NCBI GenBank assembly: GCA_030568195.1 | Contig: JAJLTO010000001.1 | Coordinates: 620,001-684,000, forward strand | Direction of reading: 5' to 3' | From: Dipodascopsis uninucleata var. uninucleata | Taxonomy: Eukaryota; Ascomycota; Lipomycetes; Lipomycetales; Lipomycetaceae | Length of the DNA stretch: 64,000 bases | In this document: positions 10,941 to 20,858 of the stretch, in pieces | How the letters are laid out: every line of letters starts with the position of its first letter | Numbering within the stretch: position 1 is the stretch's first letter | Notes under the pieces: generated by a model | Told to the model about the DNA's origin: nothing | Databases searched by the model: none | Seen by the model: the letters and a program-made list of their open reading frames with translations, nothing else | Position numbers and translations under genes: made by a program

Positions 10941-11473
10941 ATCGTAGTACACGATCTTCCAGACTACGCTTGCTGCAAACTACGGTTTGTGCAGATTAAG
11001 GACTAGGCGAGCATGAGCCTGACCGCAGGAAAGACGCTGTACGTACACTTCAGAGATCCTGCACTTAGGAAACACGGAATTACAATGAACCACGGCCATT
11101 AATTACAAACTGCATATGCCGATAAGCTAAGCATATTACTAGATCAACGGTACTAAAATACAGGCAAATCGCGATCGTAGTAGTCGCTGCCTAGTAGAGG
11201 CTGGCCAGGGCAGGAGTGGAGCTACTTTTGCGCTCTACTTAGCATTAAGCAAATGCAAACTTTATAAGAAGACACGCCCGTGTACCTTAGTGCTAGTAGC
11301 AGCCAATCTCAGGGCTGGCGCTGCACAACTCGCCTTAGTAAAAGGCCTGTCGTGCTTCCGCGCACAGCCCAGCTGCGTGACACTTACGGCCCACCGCAGC
11401 GTTAAGTGGCACGACTCGAGGTAGCCGAACCCAGATGACATGCACGTTAGTAATCATAGCGTGCTCCGCTTGC

Positions 11474-11479
11474 ACGCGT
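11474..11479. promoter_or_regulatory. MCB-like ACGCGT within palindrome GCACGCGTGC
   Basis: ACGCGT is the core of the yeast MBF site. Here it is centred in a 10-bp palindrome (11472-11481). It lies about 2.3 kb upstream of the transcription factor and 1.2 kb upstream of the metallo-hydrolase gene, so the target is uncertain. Confidence 0.3.
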
Positions 11480-11658
11480 GCCTGCAACTGCGCTGCTGCC
11501 TCTCAGACTGCTCTTGCCGTCGATCAGCCTAGCATGTCGCAGCACCAGCTCAGCTACAGCAGCTCGTAGTCTGCGTTGCATTCAGCTCACCGCGTCCCGC
11601 AACGCCCAACACGCTTGCGCTGCAACTGCAGGACCAAGCCGCACTCCGCCCGCCGCCT

Positions 11659-11684
11659 GCGTGCTGTTCGGGCGAACAGCACGC
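11659..11684. repeat. Perfect inverted repeat, 12-bp arms
   Basis: Arms GCGTGCTGTTCG and CGAACAGCACGC flank only two bases (GG). This is the strongest inverted repeat I found in the non-coding island. It may be a symmetric protein-binding site or a hairpin in a transcript. Confidence 0.75.
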
Positions 11685-12335
11685 CCCTGAAGCGTGGCCC
11701 ATATGTATTATGTAATACCTTATGTAACGGGCACAGAAAGTGCGTGCCTGCGCGACCAGCAGTTGAATTTTCATCTTGTTTGCTCCACTGCTTTTGGCAG
11801 AGTCGAGCGCCGCACTGTCTGTGGCTCAAGACTATGCGTGCGCATATGCAGCAGTCGCTGGGCAGTGGGTATTGCAGCTGGACCGGATGTGAGATATTCT
11901 GCTTTTCAGAAGCTGGGCGGGCGTTCAGCTTACGGCTCATATATTACTTTCCTTAGGCTGCTCTGGCTGAGCGCTGCGTGAGGCATTGTCTCTTGATGAC
12001 TGAGTCGTCCCGTGAATTAGCTAACTCAGGCATATTTATCCTGCTTAGGCCCGCTGGATAAGAGCAGATAGATGGGCGCAATTAAAGTTTGGTACTTCTT
12101 TACTTTTTTGTATGCTATTTCCTGATCTCGAGGAGCTGGCTTTGGAGACTATCTGCGACCGCAGTTGGCTCGCTCAATTAAATTCCATGTGCTTAGCTCC
12201 GCGAAAGCAGTACCAAGCAGTCACTCGTCCATTCTATGAACCATTTTCGCTGCGGTATCCACAGATAATTGAGATGCTTGTACTGTTTAACAGCGCTCGA
12301 GAGCGAAGCTCGACGAGTTGGTTTTCCCAAGGGAC

Positions 12336-12350
12336 AAAGCTTCAAGCTTT
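12336..12350. repeat. Inverted repeat AAAGCTT-C-AAGCTTT
   Basis: Seven-base arms around a single C, about 300 bp upstream of the metallo-hydrolase start codon. Possible regulatory site. Confidence 0.4.
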
Positions 12351-12653
12351 AAGACCTGCGAGGCTTATCGCACGCTTTTTCTTTCCTGGGCAAATAAATA
12401 GACTTATGACTGATAAGCATACAATCTGCGCGCTCTTGCTCTCTACGGTAGTGTGGCGAGCGCATTGAACTAGTCGTCGATGTTCAGTTAGTTTGGCTCT
12501 TGTAATTTAGTCGAGCCGAACACCATTCTTTCGTCCAATACTCCCTGACCATATTATAGAAGCGGTTTATATACGCTCGTAGTGCGCGTGCTTTCACCAG
12601 ACTTTATTTTCTTCCTGAAAACACGATAACATTTTTTTCTAACCGTCTTCATA

Positions 12654-13616
12654 ATGGCGACCTCCTGTTTTTCGTTTGAACCTCTGAATAAGACTACATA
12701 TAAGATTGTCCAGGATGACTCTCTGAAAGAGCTTCCTTTCATTTATGTCAAGGTTTATGAGACCCTCTTGGTATTAATTGATACTGGATGCGGTGAGAAC
12801 CACGCCAGAGATTCTTCTGTAGAAGAGAAGTTTCTCCGACGATTCATTGAGACTAAGCTCTCAGAGACCGGCCAACTTACCTATGAGGATCCAGAAACCA
12901 AGGAGGTCAAGAAGAAGCACTTTCTTGTCTTCATTACGCACACTCACTATGACCACATCGGTGGTCTCCACGAGTTCGCTCACGATTCGTCTATCTATAA
13001 CTCAGGATACGACAAGGAGTACATCCTCAAAGATCTTGGATGTAATTCACTATGCTGCGCTTTCAATATTCCAACTCCAAAATTCGAGGTTTACCATTGG
13101 CTCCAGCAAAATGAGAAGCTTAGCTACAATGGTATCGATCTTCATTTGGAGGCCCTGATCACTCCCGGTCATACGCCAGATGAGATTGCACTTTACGACT
13201 CAGAGGAGAACGTTCTCTTCGCTGGAGATTCAATCTATGAGACACTTCCGGTCTATATTATTGAAACCTCCAACATGCTAGACTATATTAAGTCTATGAC
13301 CATGCTGCTAGAGTTCGTCAAGACGAAGAACCAGGAGACTGGCAAGAGAATTACTACGGCTTCAGGACATATCACCGACAAAGCCGATGCCCAAATTCTA
13401 CTCGAGGAGACTATAGAATGCTTCTGGAAGACCCTCAAGGGAGAATCTGTTCTTACTGAACAGAATGTCCTTCGTGGACATCAATTGCTGTTCTATTTCA
13501 ATGAGAGAAAGAATGTTGGATTTATGGCTATTGAGAGCAAGCTAAAGGAAGCCATGAAGCACTTTGGTTATGAATGGGAACTTCCAGTACCAGTTAATCA
13601 GCAAGTCAAGTATTAA
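12654..13616 (+). CDS. Metallo-beta-lactamase-fold hydrolase, 320 aa
   Basis: Intronless gene. The zinc-binding signature HTHYDH is at residues 96-101 followed by IGG. PGHTPDEI at 171-178 supplies the next histidine (173), AGDS supplies Asp192, and SGH at 238-240 supplies a likely last histidine. The order and spacing fit the metallo-beta-lactamase superfamily with a two-metal site. The N-terminus (FSFEPLNKTTYKIVQDD, then LLVLIDTGCG) is the usual opening strand pair. There is no signal peptide, so it is probably cytosolic. The superfamily includes glyoxalase II, lactonases and nucleases; the substrate cannot be assigned. The ATG at 12654 follows an A/T-rich leader and has no in-frame alternative upstream. 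It converges on MRH4. Confidence 0.85.
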   Translation: MATSCFSFEPLNKTTYKIVQDDSLKELPFIYVKVYETLLVLIDTGCGENHARDSSVEEKFLRRFIETKLSETGQLTYEDPETKEVKKKHFLVFITHTHYDHIGGLHEFAHDSSIYNSGYDKEYILKDLGCNSLCCAFNIPTPKFEVYHWLQQNEKLSYNGIDLHLEALITPGHTPDEIALYDSEENVLFAGDSIYETLPVYIIETSNMLDYIKSMTMLLEFVKTKNQETGKRITTASGHITDKADAQILLEETIECFWKTLKGESVLTEQNVLRGHQLLFYFNERKNVGFMAIESKLKEAMKHFGYEWELPVPVNQQVKY

Positions 13617-14037
13617 TTTCAGTTATTAGTAAGTTTGTGAATAATTTATTTTATATATAGTTCATTTTATTCGAGTTTCACTTCGATAAAAAATAAAACA
13701 AAATCTAATATTACATTTACTTTATGAGCAATGTTCGGGCTATGGTAAGGTCATTTGATTATTATTAAATCAAACGGCTGAACTTTAAGCCCCAAAAATG
13801 CAATGAATAATATTCATTGCCTCTCTAATTGATGTTCCGATTTTGTATAATCCAGCAGGTACTCATATTAACCAGTGGATGAAGTTGCATCGGGTACTTT
13901 CTAAAAGTAGCTATACTCATGTTGCGAATAATGCCGACTATAGTACAAAATTATCATGTTTGGCTATTTAAATAATTCATATTTACATTACATATCGTTA
14001 TATATGTCTATAAAACAACTCTTCCTTGAATCCATTC
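13617..14037. other. Convergent 3' intergenic region with hairpins
   Basis: AT-rich spacer between two convergent genes. It holds a perfect 10-bp-arm inverted repeat at 13800-13820. A 7-bp-arm one lies at about 13754-13774 (TTTGATT/AATCAAA). Confidence 0.5.
13800..13820. repeat. Perfect inverted repeat, 10-bp arms, in convergent 3' spacer
   Basis: Arms GCAATGAATA and TATTCATTGC surround one base. It lies between the metallo-hydrolase and MRH4 stop codons and may fall in one or both 3'UTRs. Confidence 0.65.
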
Positions 14038-15756
14038 CTAAGCCAATGCCATATTTTTTCCAATAGTTTTTTCAAGCCCGCGTACCCAGGGCTTTAGCTC
14101 ATTTTTGGTAGCAAATAAGATAACCTGCCCTTGGTTTCCCATACGACCAGTCCGACCAGCTCTATGTATAAGATCAATAGATGTAAATGGAACATCGTAT
14201 AGTATAACGGTCTCAATATTTTGCATGTCAACGCCTCTTGAAAACACGTCAGTGGTAACTATTACACGCAAAGTCTTCATACGTCCATCTACCAGACTAA
14301 CTGTCTTCAGTGAAGGTGGTCGTTTCATCAGTTCTTCCATTACTTCCCCGCGGTGCTCTATGCCCGAGTCTCTATTCAAGCCCTCGGCTTCAATATTATG
14401 CTCCTTCAGGTAATTAACCACTTCATCCACTGATTCGCGGTGATTGACAAACACGACAACTCTCTTTAACTTTCCAGATCCCGCTTCCGAATCTCTGTCG
14501 ATTTTGAACAATGTCTCAGTCAGTGCTCTCCTCTTGTCATCAAAAAATGGCTTCTCTGATACTCTTAAAACCCTGAATGCAACCTTTGCAGGGACTTGAT
14601 GTAAATGTGGAGTCACGATTCGCTGCATATTAGGATAGTCGTGTCTTAACATTCGATCAAATTGCTTTGGAATTGTTGCAGAACAGAATATTAGCATTTC
14701 ACGCATCTTGATCGCTCTGATAATTTCTTCTGTGTCATCCTTGAATGATCTATCCATCAAACTATCAGCCTCATCAACAATTATTTTACGGCAATGGCTG
14801 AGGAACTCATTTCCTTCATTCCTGCGCAAAATCCTTAGGAGAGGTATAGGTGTGCATACTAATATGTCAACTCTCTTTTTTAGTAAACCGAATCTCGAAC
14901 GCTTACTAGTTTCTTGAGAGAGACCAGCGGAAGAAAGCTTGATATCATGACACATGTTTTTCACTATTGCAAGAACCTGCTTGACGAGCTCCGCAGTTGG
15001 TACAAGGACGATAGATCTAACATAGGGTTCATTCTCACCGAATGACCAAACGGCAGGTGATCTCTCAATTTCCTCCTCTTTTAGCTGACTAAGTAGAGGT
15101 ATTAAATATGCCAAAGTTTTTCCAGATCCTGTTTCTGCTGCAATTAGATATGACGATGAGCGCTGCAGAACATTCGGTAAGCTTTTTCTGTATTCTCTGC
15201 GGCCATAGTATTCTTCATCACTTTCAAGTTCTTCCTCTTCTGGACTTTTCAAACCCAGTGCTCGCATTCGCTGTTTTATCGCAGGAAGTTTCTGTATTCT
15301 ATGTATCGCTAGAGCTTGAATTGCTGAAGGTCGTTTTATCTTTTCCCTTATAAGTGCTCGATTATAAACTGCCTCCCTGACTAGCGGTAAGATTCTAAGC
15401 GATTCGAAAGACCCTAAGCGCCCCACTGTAGCATTGAGAGGATTACGAACTTCATATGGAATTCGTGTCAGTGACCCAAATGATCCCGAGTTAGGTGGGC
15501 CCTCTAGCAAAGAGGTAGTTTCCTGTCGTTGCCTAAATTCATTGTATTTAAGTCTCTGTAATCGAAAATCCTCATGGCTCATTCGCGATTTCTGAGCAGG
15601 AGATGGCTCGATAACCTTTTTTGAGAGTATTTTCCTAGAAGGTGGCCCCCTTTTAGATTTTGAAGCTCTTCCAGCATAATTTCTTACGAAAAGTTGAAAT
15701 GCAAAAGGATGTAACCTGCAGACTCTCCGATATGTCGAGTCAGCGAAGATATTCAT
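14038..15756 (-). CDS. MRH4: Mitochondrial DEAD-box RNA helicase Mrh4
   Basis: Intronless DEAD-box helicase. From the ATG at 15756 the protein has 572 residues, close to yeast Mrh4. Its start (MNIFADSTYRRVCRLHPF) is basic and hydroxyl-rich like a mitochondrial presequence. Visible motifs are the Q-like region IQALAIHRIQ, Walker A AETGSGKT (207-214), PTAELV, DEAD in IIVDEADSLMD (about 328), SAT in CSATIP, TTDVFSRGVD and HRAGRTGR. Mrh4 acts on 21S rRNA in assembly of the mitochondrial large subunit. The frame stays open 40 codons further up to an ATG at 15876, but that N-terminus is less typical and crowds the upstream gene. The nearest upstream gene, TRS130, ends 189 bp away on the same strand. 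Confidence 0.85.
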   Translation of the reverse strand: MNIFADSTYRRVCRLHPFAFQLFVRNYAGRASKSKRGPPSRKILSKKVIEPSPAQKSRMSHEDFRLQRLKYNEFRQRQETTSLLEGPPNSGSFGSLTRIPYEVRNPLNATVGRLGSFESLRILPLVREAVYNRALIREKIKRPSAIQALAIHRIQKLPAIKQRMRALGLKSPEEEELESDEEYYGRREYRKSLPNVLQRSSSYLIAAETGSGKTLAYLIPLLSQLKEEEIERSPAVWSFGENEPYVRSIVLVPTAELVKQVLAIVKNMCHDIKLSSAGLSQETSKRSRFGLLKKRVDILVCTPIPLLRILRRNEGNEFLSHCRKIIVDEADSLMDRSFKDDTEEIIRAIKMREMLIFCSATIPKQFDRMLRHDYPNMQRIVTPHLHQVPAKVAFRVLRVSEKPFFDDKRRALTETLFKIDRDSEAGSGKLKRVVVFVNHRESVDEVVNYLKEHNIEAEGLNRDSGIEHRGEVMEELMKRPPSLKTVSLVDGRMKTLRVIVTTDVFSRGVDMQNIETVILYDVPFTSIDLIHRAGRTGRMGNQGQVILFATKNELKPWVRGLEKTIGKNMALA

Positions 15757-15944
15757 TTTGATCGTTCTGATAGGAGAGTAAATTAAATTATGAGGGCTCG
15801 AAAATTCTATCTTACTACGAAAAAATTTGAAGATGAACATTCTGAAATTTCTTTTGTATCCCCTAACCCAAAACATGTTTTTTCACAAGCTTAGGATACA
15901 AACATCAACAGAAACAATACATGCTATATTTACACATGCATACT

Positions 15945-18900
15945 CTACTCACTGACAGCGAGCATTACATTAGAAACCTCTGGAAGCACTAAAAGAGATT
16001 GTGCATTATTCTTGTAGTCTATCTCCGCAGAGAAATGATCAAAATCCTTGTGCCCCGGTCGTACCTCTATAGTCGGTAGAAGTAGGTTGCCATGACGCAA
16101 GGGTAACAGAATCAATGGTACTGACAGTTTCTAGATTATATGTCAGAAAAGTAGACTCCTACTCCAATATACACTGTTAGCTTACCTCTCTAGAGACCTT
16201 AAAATGACCCCTTCTTCTACCAGATATCACCCATGTATCAGGAATAGAAATAGCCTCGTAAGAGAACTCGATGTTTCCAGAAAGTAGTTCGTCATCACTG
16301 ATCGATTGTCTCGGAGCCCATAATGTGGAATATTCAATTTCAAGATTGACGGGAATCGAATCTCCAATATAAAATACGTTATCGACAATATCATGCATTT
16401 TATGACTACCGCCTACTGATGATTGTAAAGTAGAATTAGTGCTCAGTTGTACAGTGAATAAAATTTGTACTCTAGGGACAACTACAGGTATAATAACCTC
16501 TCGAGTCTGATGCTCTAATTCATGAAAAGCTACAGGATATTCCCTATACATCCCAATGATTGCGTCTTCGATTATCGGACAGTCTGTGTACGGGATGTGC
16601 TCATAAATCGATGACCAGTCAGCTTTCATATAAATTCCGAATGAAATGGTATCCGTAAACCCATAATCAATAATATCCTGATTAAAAATTGATTGCATAT
16701 GATCTTGTATCATGCAACAATATTTGCCATCGCACACATTACCAAGCTTCTCTCTTACAATACGTGATATCTCAAACCGTAATTCATCAGACAGTTTGCG
16801 ATATTTAATACGGAGAGATAATGGAGACGGATTCTTCAAAATATTCATCTCCTTCTTCGAAATTTTGTAAACTAATGTAACAGGCTGTCGAGGAAAAGCA
16901 ACGTATGAATTCAAACTTCCACTACCGTGTGCAATATTGTAAGATTCGTTCTCTTCCAATAAGCTAGATATTATACGTAAAGGAGATTGCCCAACGCATG
17001 ACACTGAAAATTTTGAAAACAAATAATTCTGTTTGAATATGTCTTGAACGTTGACAGATAGAGATAATGATACAGGGACTTTCTTCAAAGTAGAAAAGGC
17101 GTATGATTTGTCCGTGTCCGTCCTGAATTCTACTTGAATTCTTAGTGTGATTTCTCTGATATCAGCTTCGGACTGGTATGGAAGGAATATCGACAACTCT
17201 GAGTCTGAATTCAGAGATCCAAAAGTAAGACGAGGTTCAGGGTCGCGAGAATATTTCAAATCATCGTGCACAACATCGTCGGTCATCGTACCATTTGCTT
17301 CCATCAGTAAGAGCCTAACTCCATTTGTCATACTCTTAATAGTTACATTTCCAGATTGAACGTTATTCCATCCTGTCTTCAAAGAAATTACCACACATTT
17401 AGGCTCTCCTAAATTCATGATGCGAGGAGTTGAGAGCACAACATCGAAATTTTTTGGCCGATTAAACAATCGCAGGCACTGACCATTATAACGATTTTCA
17501 GTATTGTACGTCTCCGTAAGCGCAAGAGAACCTATCCATAGCTCTATCTTCGAAACATCATAGAGACCTGGAAAATTTTGACGACTAGTTAATTCGATTG
17601 TATTTTTCCCATGCTTCAATTCAATAGCTTCGCTCCTCGACTCGAATGTTATAACTTTCCTCATTCCTGACACTTCCACCAAACTAACAGTGACTTTATT
17701 TATCGTCCAATCTATATTAAATTCATTAATAATGTCTGCTGTAATTGAAAAAGAGTCATCAGTAGCGGATGCATTGATATATTTAGGTAAAGAGACTTCA
17801 AACAAAGACTTCAAAGGGAAATAAGAAGGCGCATCTAATTCTCCACTGACTAGTTGCAGATTTTCACAAATTTCACAATATTGAGTTTCGATTTCACTGT
17901 TCTTATGAGATAAAATTTGAAGATATATTGCCAAGCAATCAGTATTTCTTCCAAGTTTGAAGAGACAGTCAGCATATATCAGAAAGAGATTCATAGCAAT
18001 GACATCCCATCCTTGAGAGAGATAGAGTTGGGGAAGTTTGGTTAGAAGATCTGCCGCCTGTTGATATTCCTTTTGTTTATATTTCAGTATAGCCATCTGA
18101 GCTCGAAGCTTATCAACAGACCTAGTGCGATCTGCTACTTCAAAAAAAGCCATTGCCTCCTCACTGAGTTCCATGTATCTCTTAGTAAATGATAATTCAT
18201 TTACAAGAGCCTCACGTATTCCGGGATGTAAGCTATCTTCAATATTCTTCTGTATCTCTTCTGTATCGGGTTGCGTCAGCTCATCAAGATCTACATCCTC
18301 AAGAGCATCCTTTCCAACTCGCCAACCTTTCCATGTACCCAATTGCTCGAGAGAAGATCGAGCCAGTAAGATAAGTTCAGCTTTTCCTTCTGCAACATCT
18401 CTGGTTTTACCACCTTCAATTGCAATCGGCTCCATTTCAGAGGCCTCTAGAATTTCTTGTGTAATGCTATATATCCAATTGGCAACCAAGAACGGATTTC
18501 TACCGTACGATACAAGCATTTTTCTGGTCTCAGCAGTAAATTTTCTTGTTCTAAATAAAAATTCTGCAATTCGAACAGCAGCAATCGTAGGTGACGATGC
18601 AGACGTCGCGAGCCGAAGTAAAAGAGATGCTTGACGAGAAAATAAGTACTTCTTAAAATCCAGTAGACTGATTTCGTTCTCTACAATCTTCTTTCGAATT
18701 TCATCTTCGTTTGACTGTGCAAGGAGATGTTCTGCAAGGTCAGCCGAGGAGCCTACACTTTGAAAGAACGTTATAGAATTTGCTATCAATTGCAGATTTT
18801 TGTCAGTATTCATTAATTAATGGGTTGCACATACTAAATTAACACATACCTTTCATAAGTTCTGTGAATATGTTCTCCAATTCATCATATTGAGTCAGCG

Positions 18901-19675
18901 CATCCTCAATTAGAGCGAAGCTTTCAAAGGAAAGTGCTAGTCCCTCCTATATCGATACCAGCATTAATTTCATTATTTTTTTAGTATATAAAAACTTTTG
19001 TTCTAGCAATATATATACTACCTTCATAATGAAGAATGTCAAAAAATTCCATCCCGGGATGCTCTTTTGAGATTCTATTCGCTTGACTTCGTCCTCATAC
19101 ACTCGTACACGGCTGCTAAAAGCATCTAGAACACCATCTTTGACTTTGGCAATAGCATCAGACCATGCTTCATTTGCCTCTACTTTGGAAGAGTAGTTAA
19201 TACTAATTAGAATACATCGATCTTCTTTGGTGTTATTGAAATCTGCTCTTATTTTGTCAAAAACGCTATTCTTAAAACGCAATGCCGACGAGGAACTCGT
19301 AGAGCCATTTGCTGCGTAGTATATAATTAGCCATTCAGTTGTATCTCTCTTCGATGCCACTTTAGTACTAAACCACTCCCGAATATTTTTGCGAACAGAT
19401 TCTCTGTACGTTTCATTATCTTCGCATCGTACTAATATTAATTTCAAGTAAGGACTTTCTAGTAGACCATTGATTTGGTGCGACGGCGTATTACTGTCAT
19501 CCAAGCTCTCCTCTACGAATGATAATGATAGATTGGTAATATTTCGTAACGGCCTTGGAGGATAATACCATGTCAAGTTCTTTAGAGGTAGTCGTACCTT
19601 TATTTCGTTGATAATATTTGATCCTATATCAAAGGGATCATAGTAGCTAACCAGGACGGACCGTGTTGCATTCAT
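15945..19675 (-). CDS. TRS130: TRAPP II complex subunit Trs130 (TRAPPC10)
   Basis: Four exons, 19675-19022, 18946-18850, 18782-16186 and 16130-15945, give 1,177 residues. The N-terminus MNATRSVLVSYYDPFDIG, the segment ERYSD-free SIPGWNFLTFFIMKEGLALSFESFALIEDALTQ split by intron 1, and the last exon (VPLILLPLRHGNLLLPTIEV, then EIDYKNNAQSLLVLPEV) match the TRAPPC10/Trs130 family. The protein is a large scaffold of the TRAPP II exchange factor that activates Ypt31/Rab11 at the late Golgi. Intron 1 starts GTAGTA, a weak donor. Intron 2 uses the branch-like TACTGAC just before its acceptor GATAG. Exon phases close exactly. No anomaly was seen. Confidence 0.9.
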
Positions 19676-20233
19676 TCTGGTAGCGGCAGTAAGCAATGAG
19701 TAGCCAGCTTTTTGAAGCCAACAATCTATGACTCGTACAGCTCTATTTATGTAAACACTCTTTTCATAATATTAGAATCACACTGAAACATGTGACAATT
19801 GATTGTCTGGCACGGACAATCTGAAACGATTTCTTAAGCAAAAAATAACTAGCTAAGCTATCAAGGTGGATAGAAATGCATTTGGGAGAATTAATCCAAC
19901 AGAGCTCTGCCATAAAATTACAACTACAGACCAGATACCTCTCACGAAAATATATTACTAAAACTTTTATCTATGATTCCTATTTCAATAAATAGCTATT
20001 TTATATTTCTTAGAAAAGATAATTTAACATCATTTGGTAATACCCGTATCAATATTATGATTATTACATTTACAACAACAACCTCAGTCACCACGTAAAA
20101 AAACACCATGCAAACCTATCAAATATGAAAATTAAACGGACACTTTTAAATCATGCTTCTGTATTCCTGTTACCTCACTTGTTCAAGCATAATGGTCACA
20201 TTGAGGTTTGACTGCAAATCAACAGTAGCAAGT
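19676..20233. other. Intergenic region upstream of TRS130
   Basis: AT-rich 558 bp holding the TRS130 promoter and the 3' flank of the DUF202 gene, both on the minus strand. A small plus-strand frame at 20153-20410 only shadows the DUF202 last exon. No motif was recognised. Confidence 0.5.
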
Positions 20234-20858
20234 TTATTGCAGACGAAACACTTCTACAAACATGGCAATGTAGGCAAGGACACACACAATGGTCATTCCC
20301 AAAACCATATTACCAGCAGTAAGCACGTATCTCTGAGGTTTTATCTTCAAATGAAACCTATTCGTCTGCAATCGTCGCAAGAGTCCAATTGCCATAAACG
20401 CGAAACCTAGAGTAAATAGATTAACATTAACAAGCCTTTAGTTAGGTATGAGCAAAGACGAGCTTACCAATAACTGCAAAAGCTGCACCAATAGGATAGA
20501 ATTCGATATCAAATACACGAATAATCGACAATGCTGGACCTTGTTAGCAATCTTAAGTAATAATTATAATCATCTAGCACTTACATAATGTAACTTCCAA
20601 CATTGCAGTACGTAAGTAAGCACCTTCGTATGTTCTTTGATATGCTATCAAACTTATTAGACCTTACAATACTAAATCTACAACAATTACAGCCATGGAC
20701 TTGATAGTATTCTTACCTCTATACCATTGTTAGAATCAACGCAAACCTTTCTCTATGAAAATTAACTACATTGCGATAAACACTTACCTGACATCTATAA
20801 TCTCTGTATTGTCGACGAGCATATCGTCATGCTTCCTCCTTCTGAGGTTCGATTCCAT
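20234..20858 (-). CDS. DUF202-family membrane protein with a 2-nt internal exon
   Basis: Exons are 20858-20788, 20718-20717 (two bases, AG), 20644-20585, 20533-20468 and 20406-20234, giving 123 residues. The conserved fungal DUF202 segment RAYQRTYEGAYLRTA spans exons 1-3. It reads correctly only if the two bases AG are included between exons 1 and 3. Hydrophobic helices lie around residues 41-75 (VTLSLSIIRV to AFMAIGLLRR) and about 93-117 (NMVLGMTIVCVLAYIAMFV). Basic loops and an N-terminal MESNLRRRKHDD tail complete it. DUF202 proteins are small multi-pass membrane proteins of unknown biochemical role. A further intron, GTGAAT to GAACAG, probably lies in the 5'UTR. It is divergent from SEY1. 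Confidence 0.8.
20717..20718 (-). other. Two-nucleotide microexon of the DUF202 gene
   Basis: On the minus strand the sequence reads CTAACAATGGTATAG, then AG, then GTAAGAATAC. This is a branch site and acceptor directly followed by two bases and a good donor. Exon 1 ends in phase 2 and exon 3 needs phase 1, so exactly two bases (modulo 3) are missing. The other AG acceptors I tested upstream give stops or the wrong frame. Confidence 0.7.

Larger units (their letters stand above)
9119..12653. other. Long non-coding region upstream of the transcription factor, with GC-rich core
   Basis: There are 3.5 kb between the divergently transcribed transcription factor and metallo-hydrolase genes. The longest intergenic gap elsewhere in the window is about 1.3 kb. 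From about 10,340 to 12,500 base composition shifts to around 50-65% GC (for example 40 of 60 bases in 11,341-11,400), against AT-rich flanks. Several open frames exist, up to 126 codons, but they overlap in all frames and look random, as expected in GC-rich DNA. No tRNA, rRNA or transposon similarity was seen. The core carries several perfect palindromes, a consensus TATA box on the plus strand at its left edge and an ACGCGT inside a 10-bp palindrome. It could be a large regulatory region or host a non-coding RNA. Confidence 0.6.

Noticed and set aside
10341-12468. Many open frames of 60-126 codons on both strands in the GC-rich island
   Set aside because: They overlap in several frames, have no recognisable motif, and are what high GC content produces by chance. 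Their products are Ala/Arg/Cys-rich, unlike neighbouring genes.
20846-20856. Perfect tRNA B-box-like GGTTCGATTCC on the plus strand
   Set aside because: The T-stem around it does not pair, no acceptor stem or A box fits, and the bases are the antisense of the first coding exon of the DUF202 gene.
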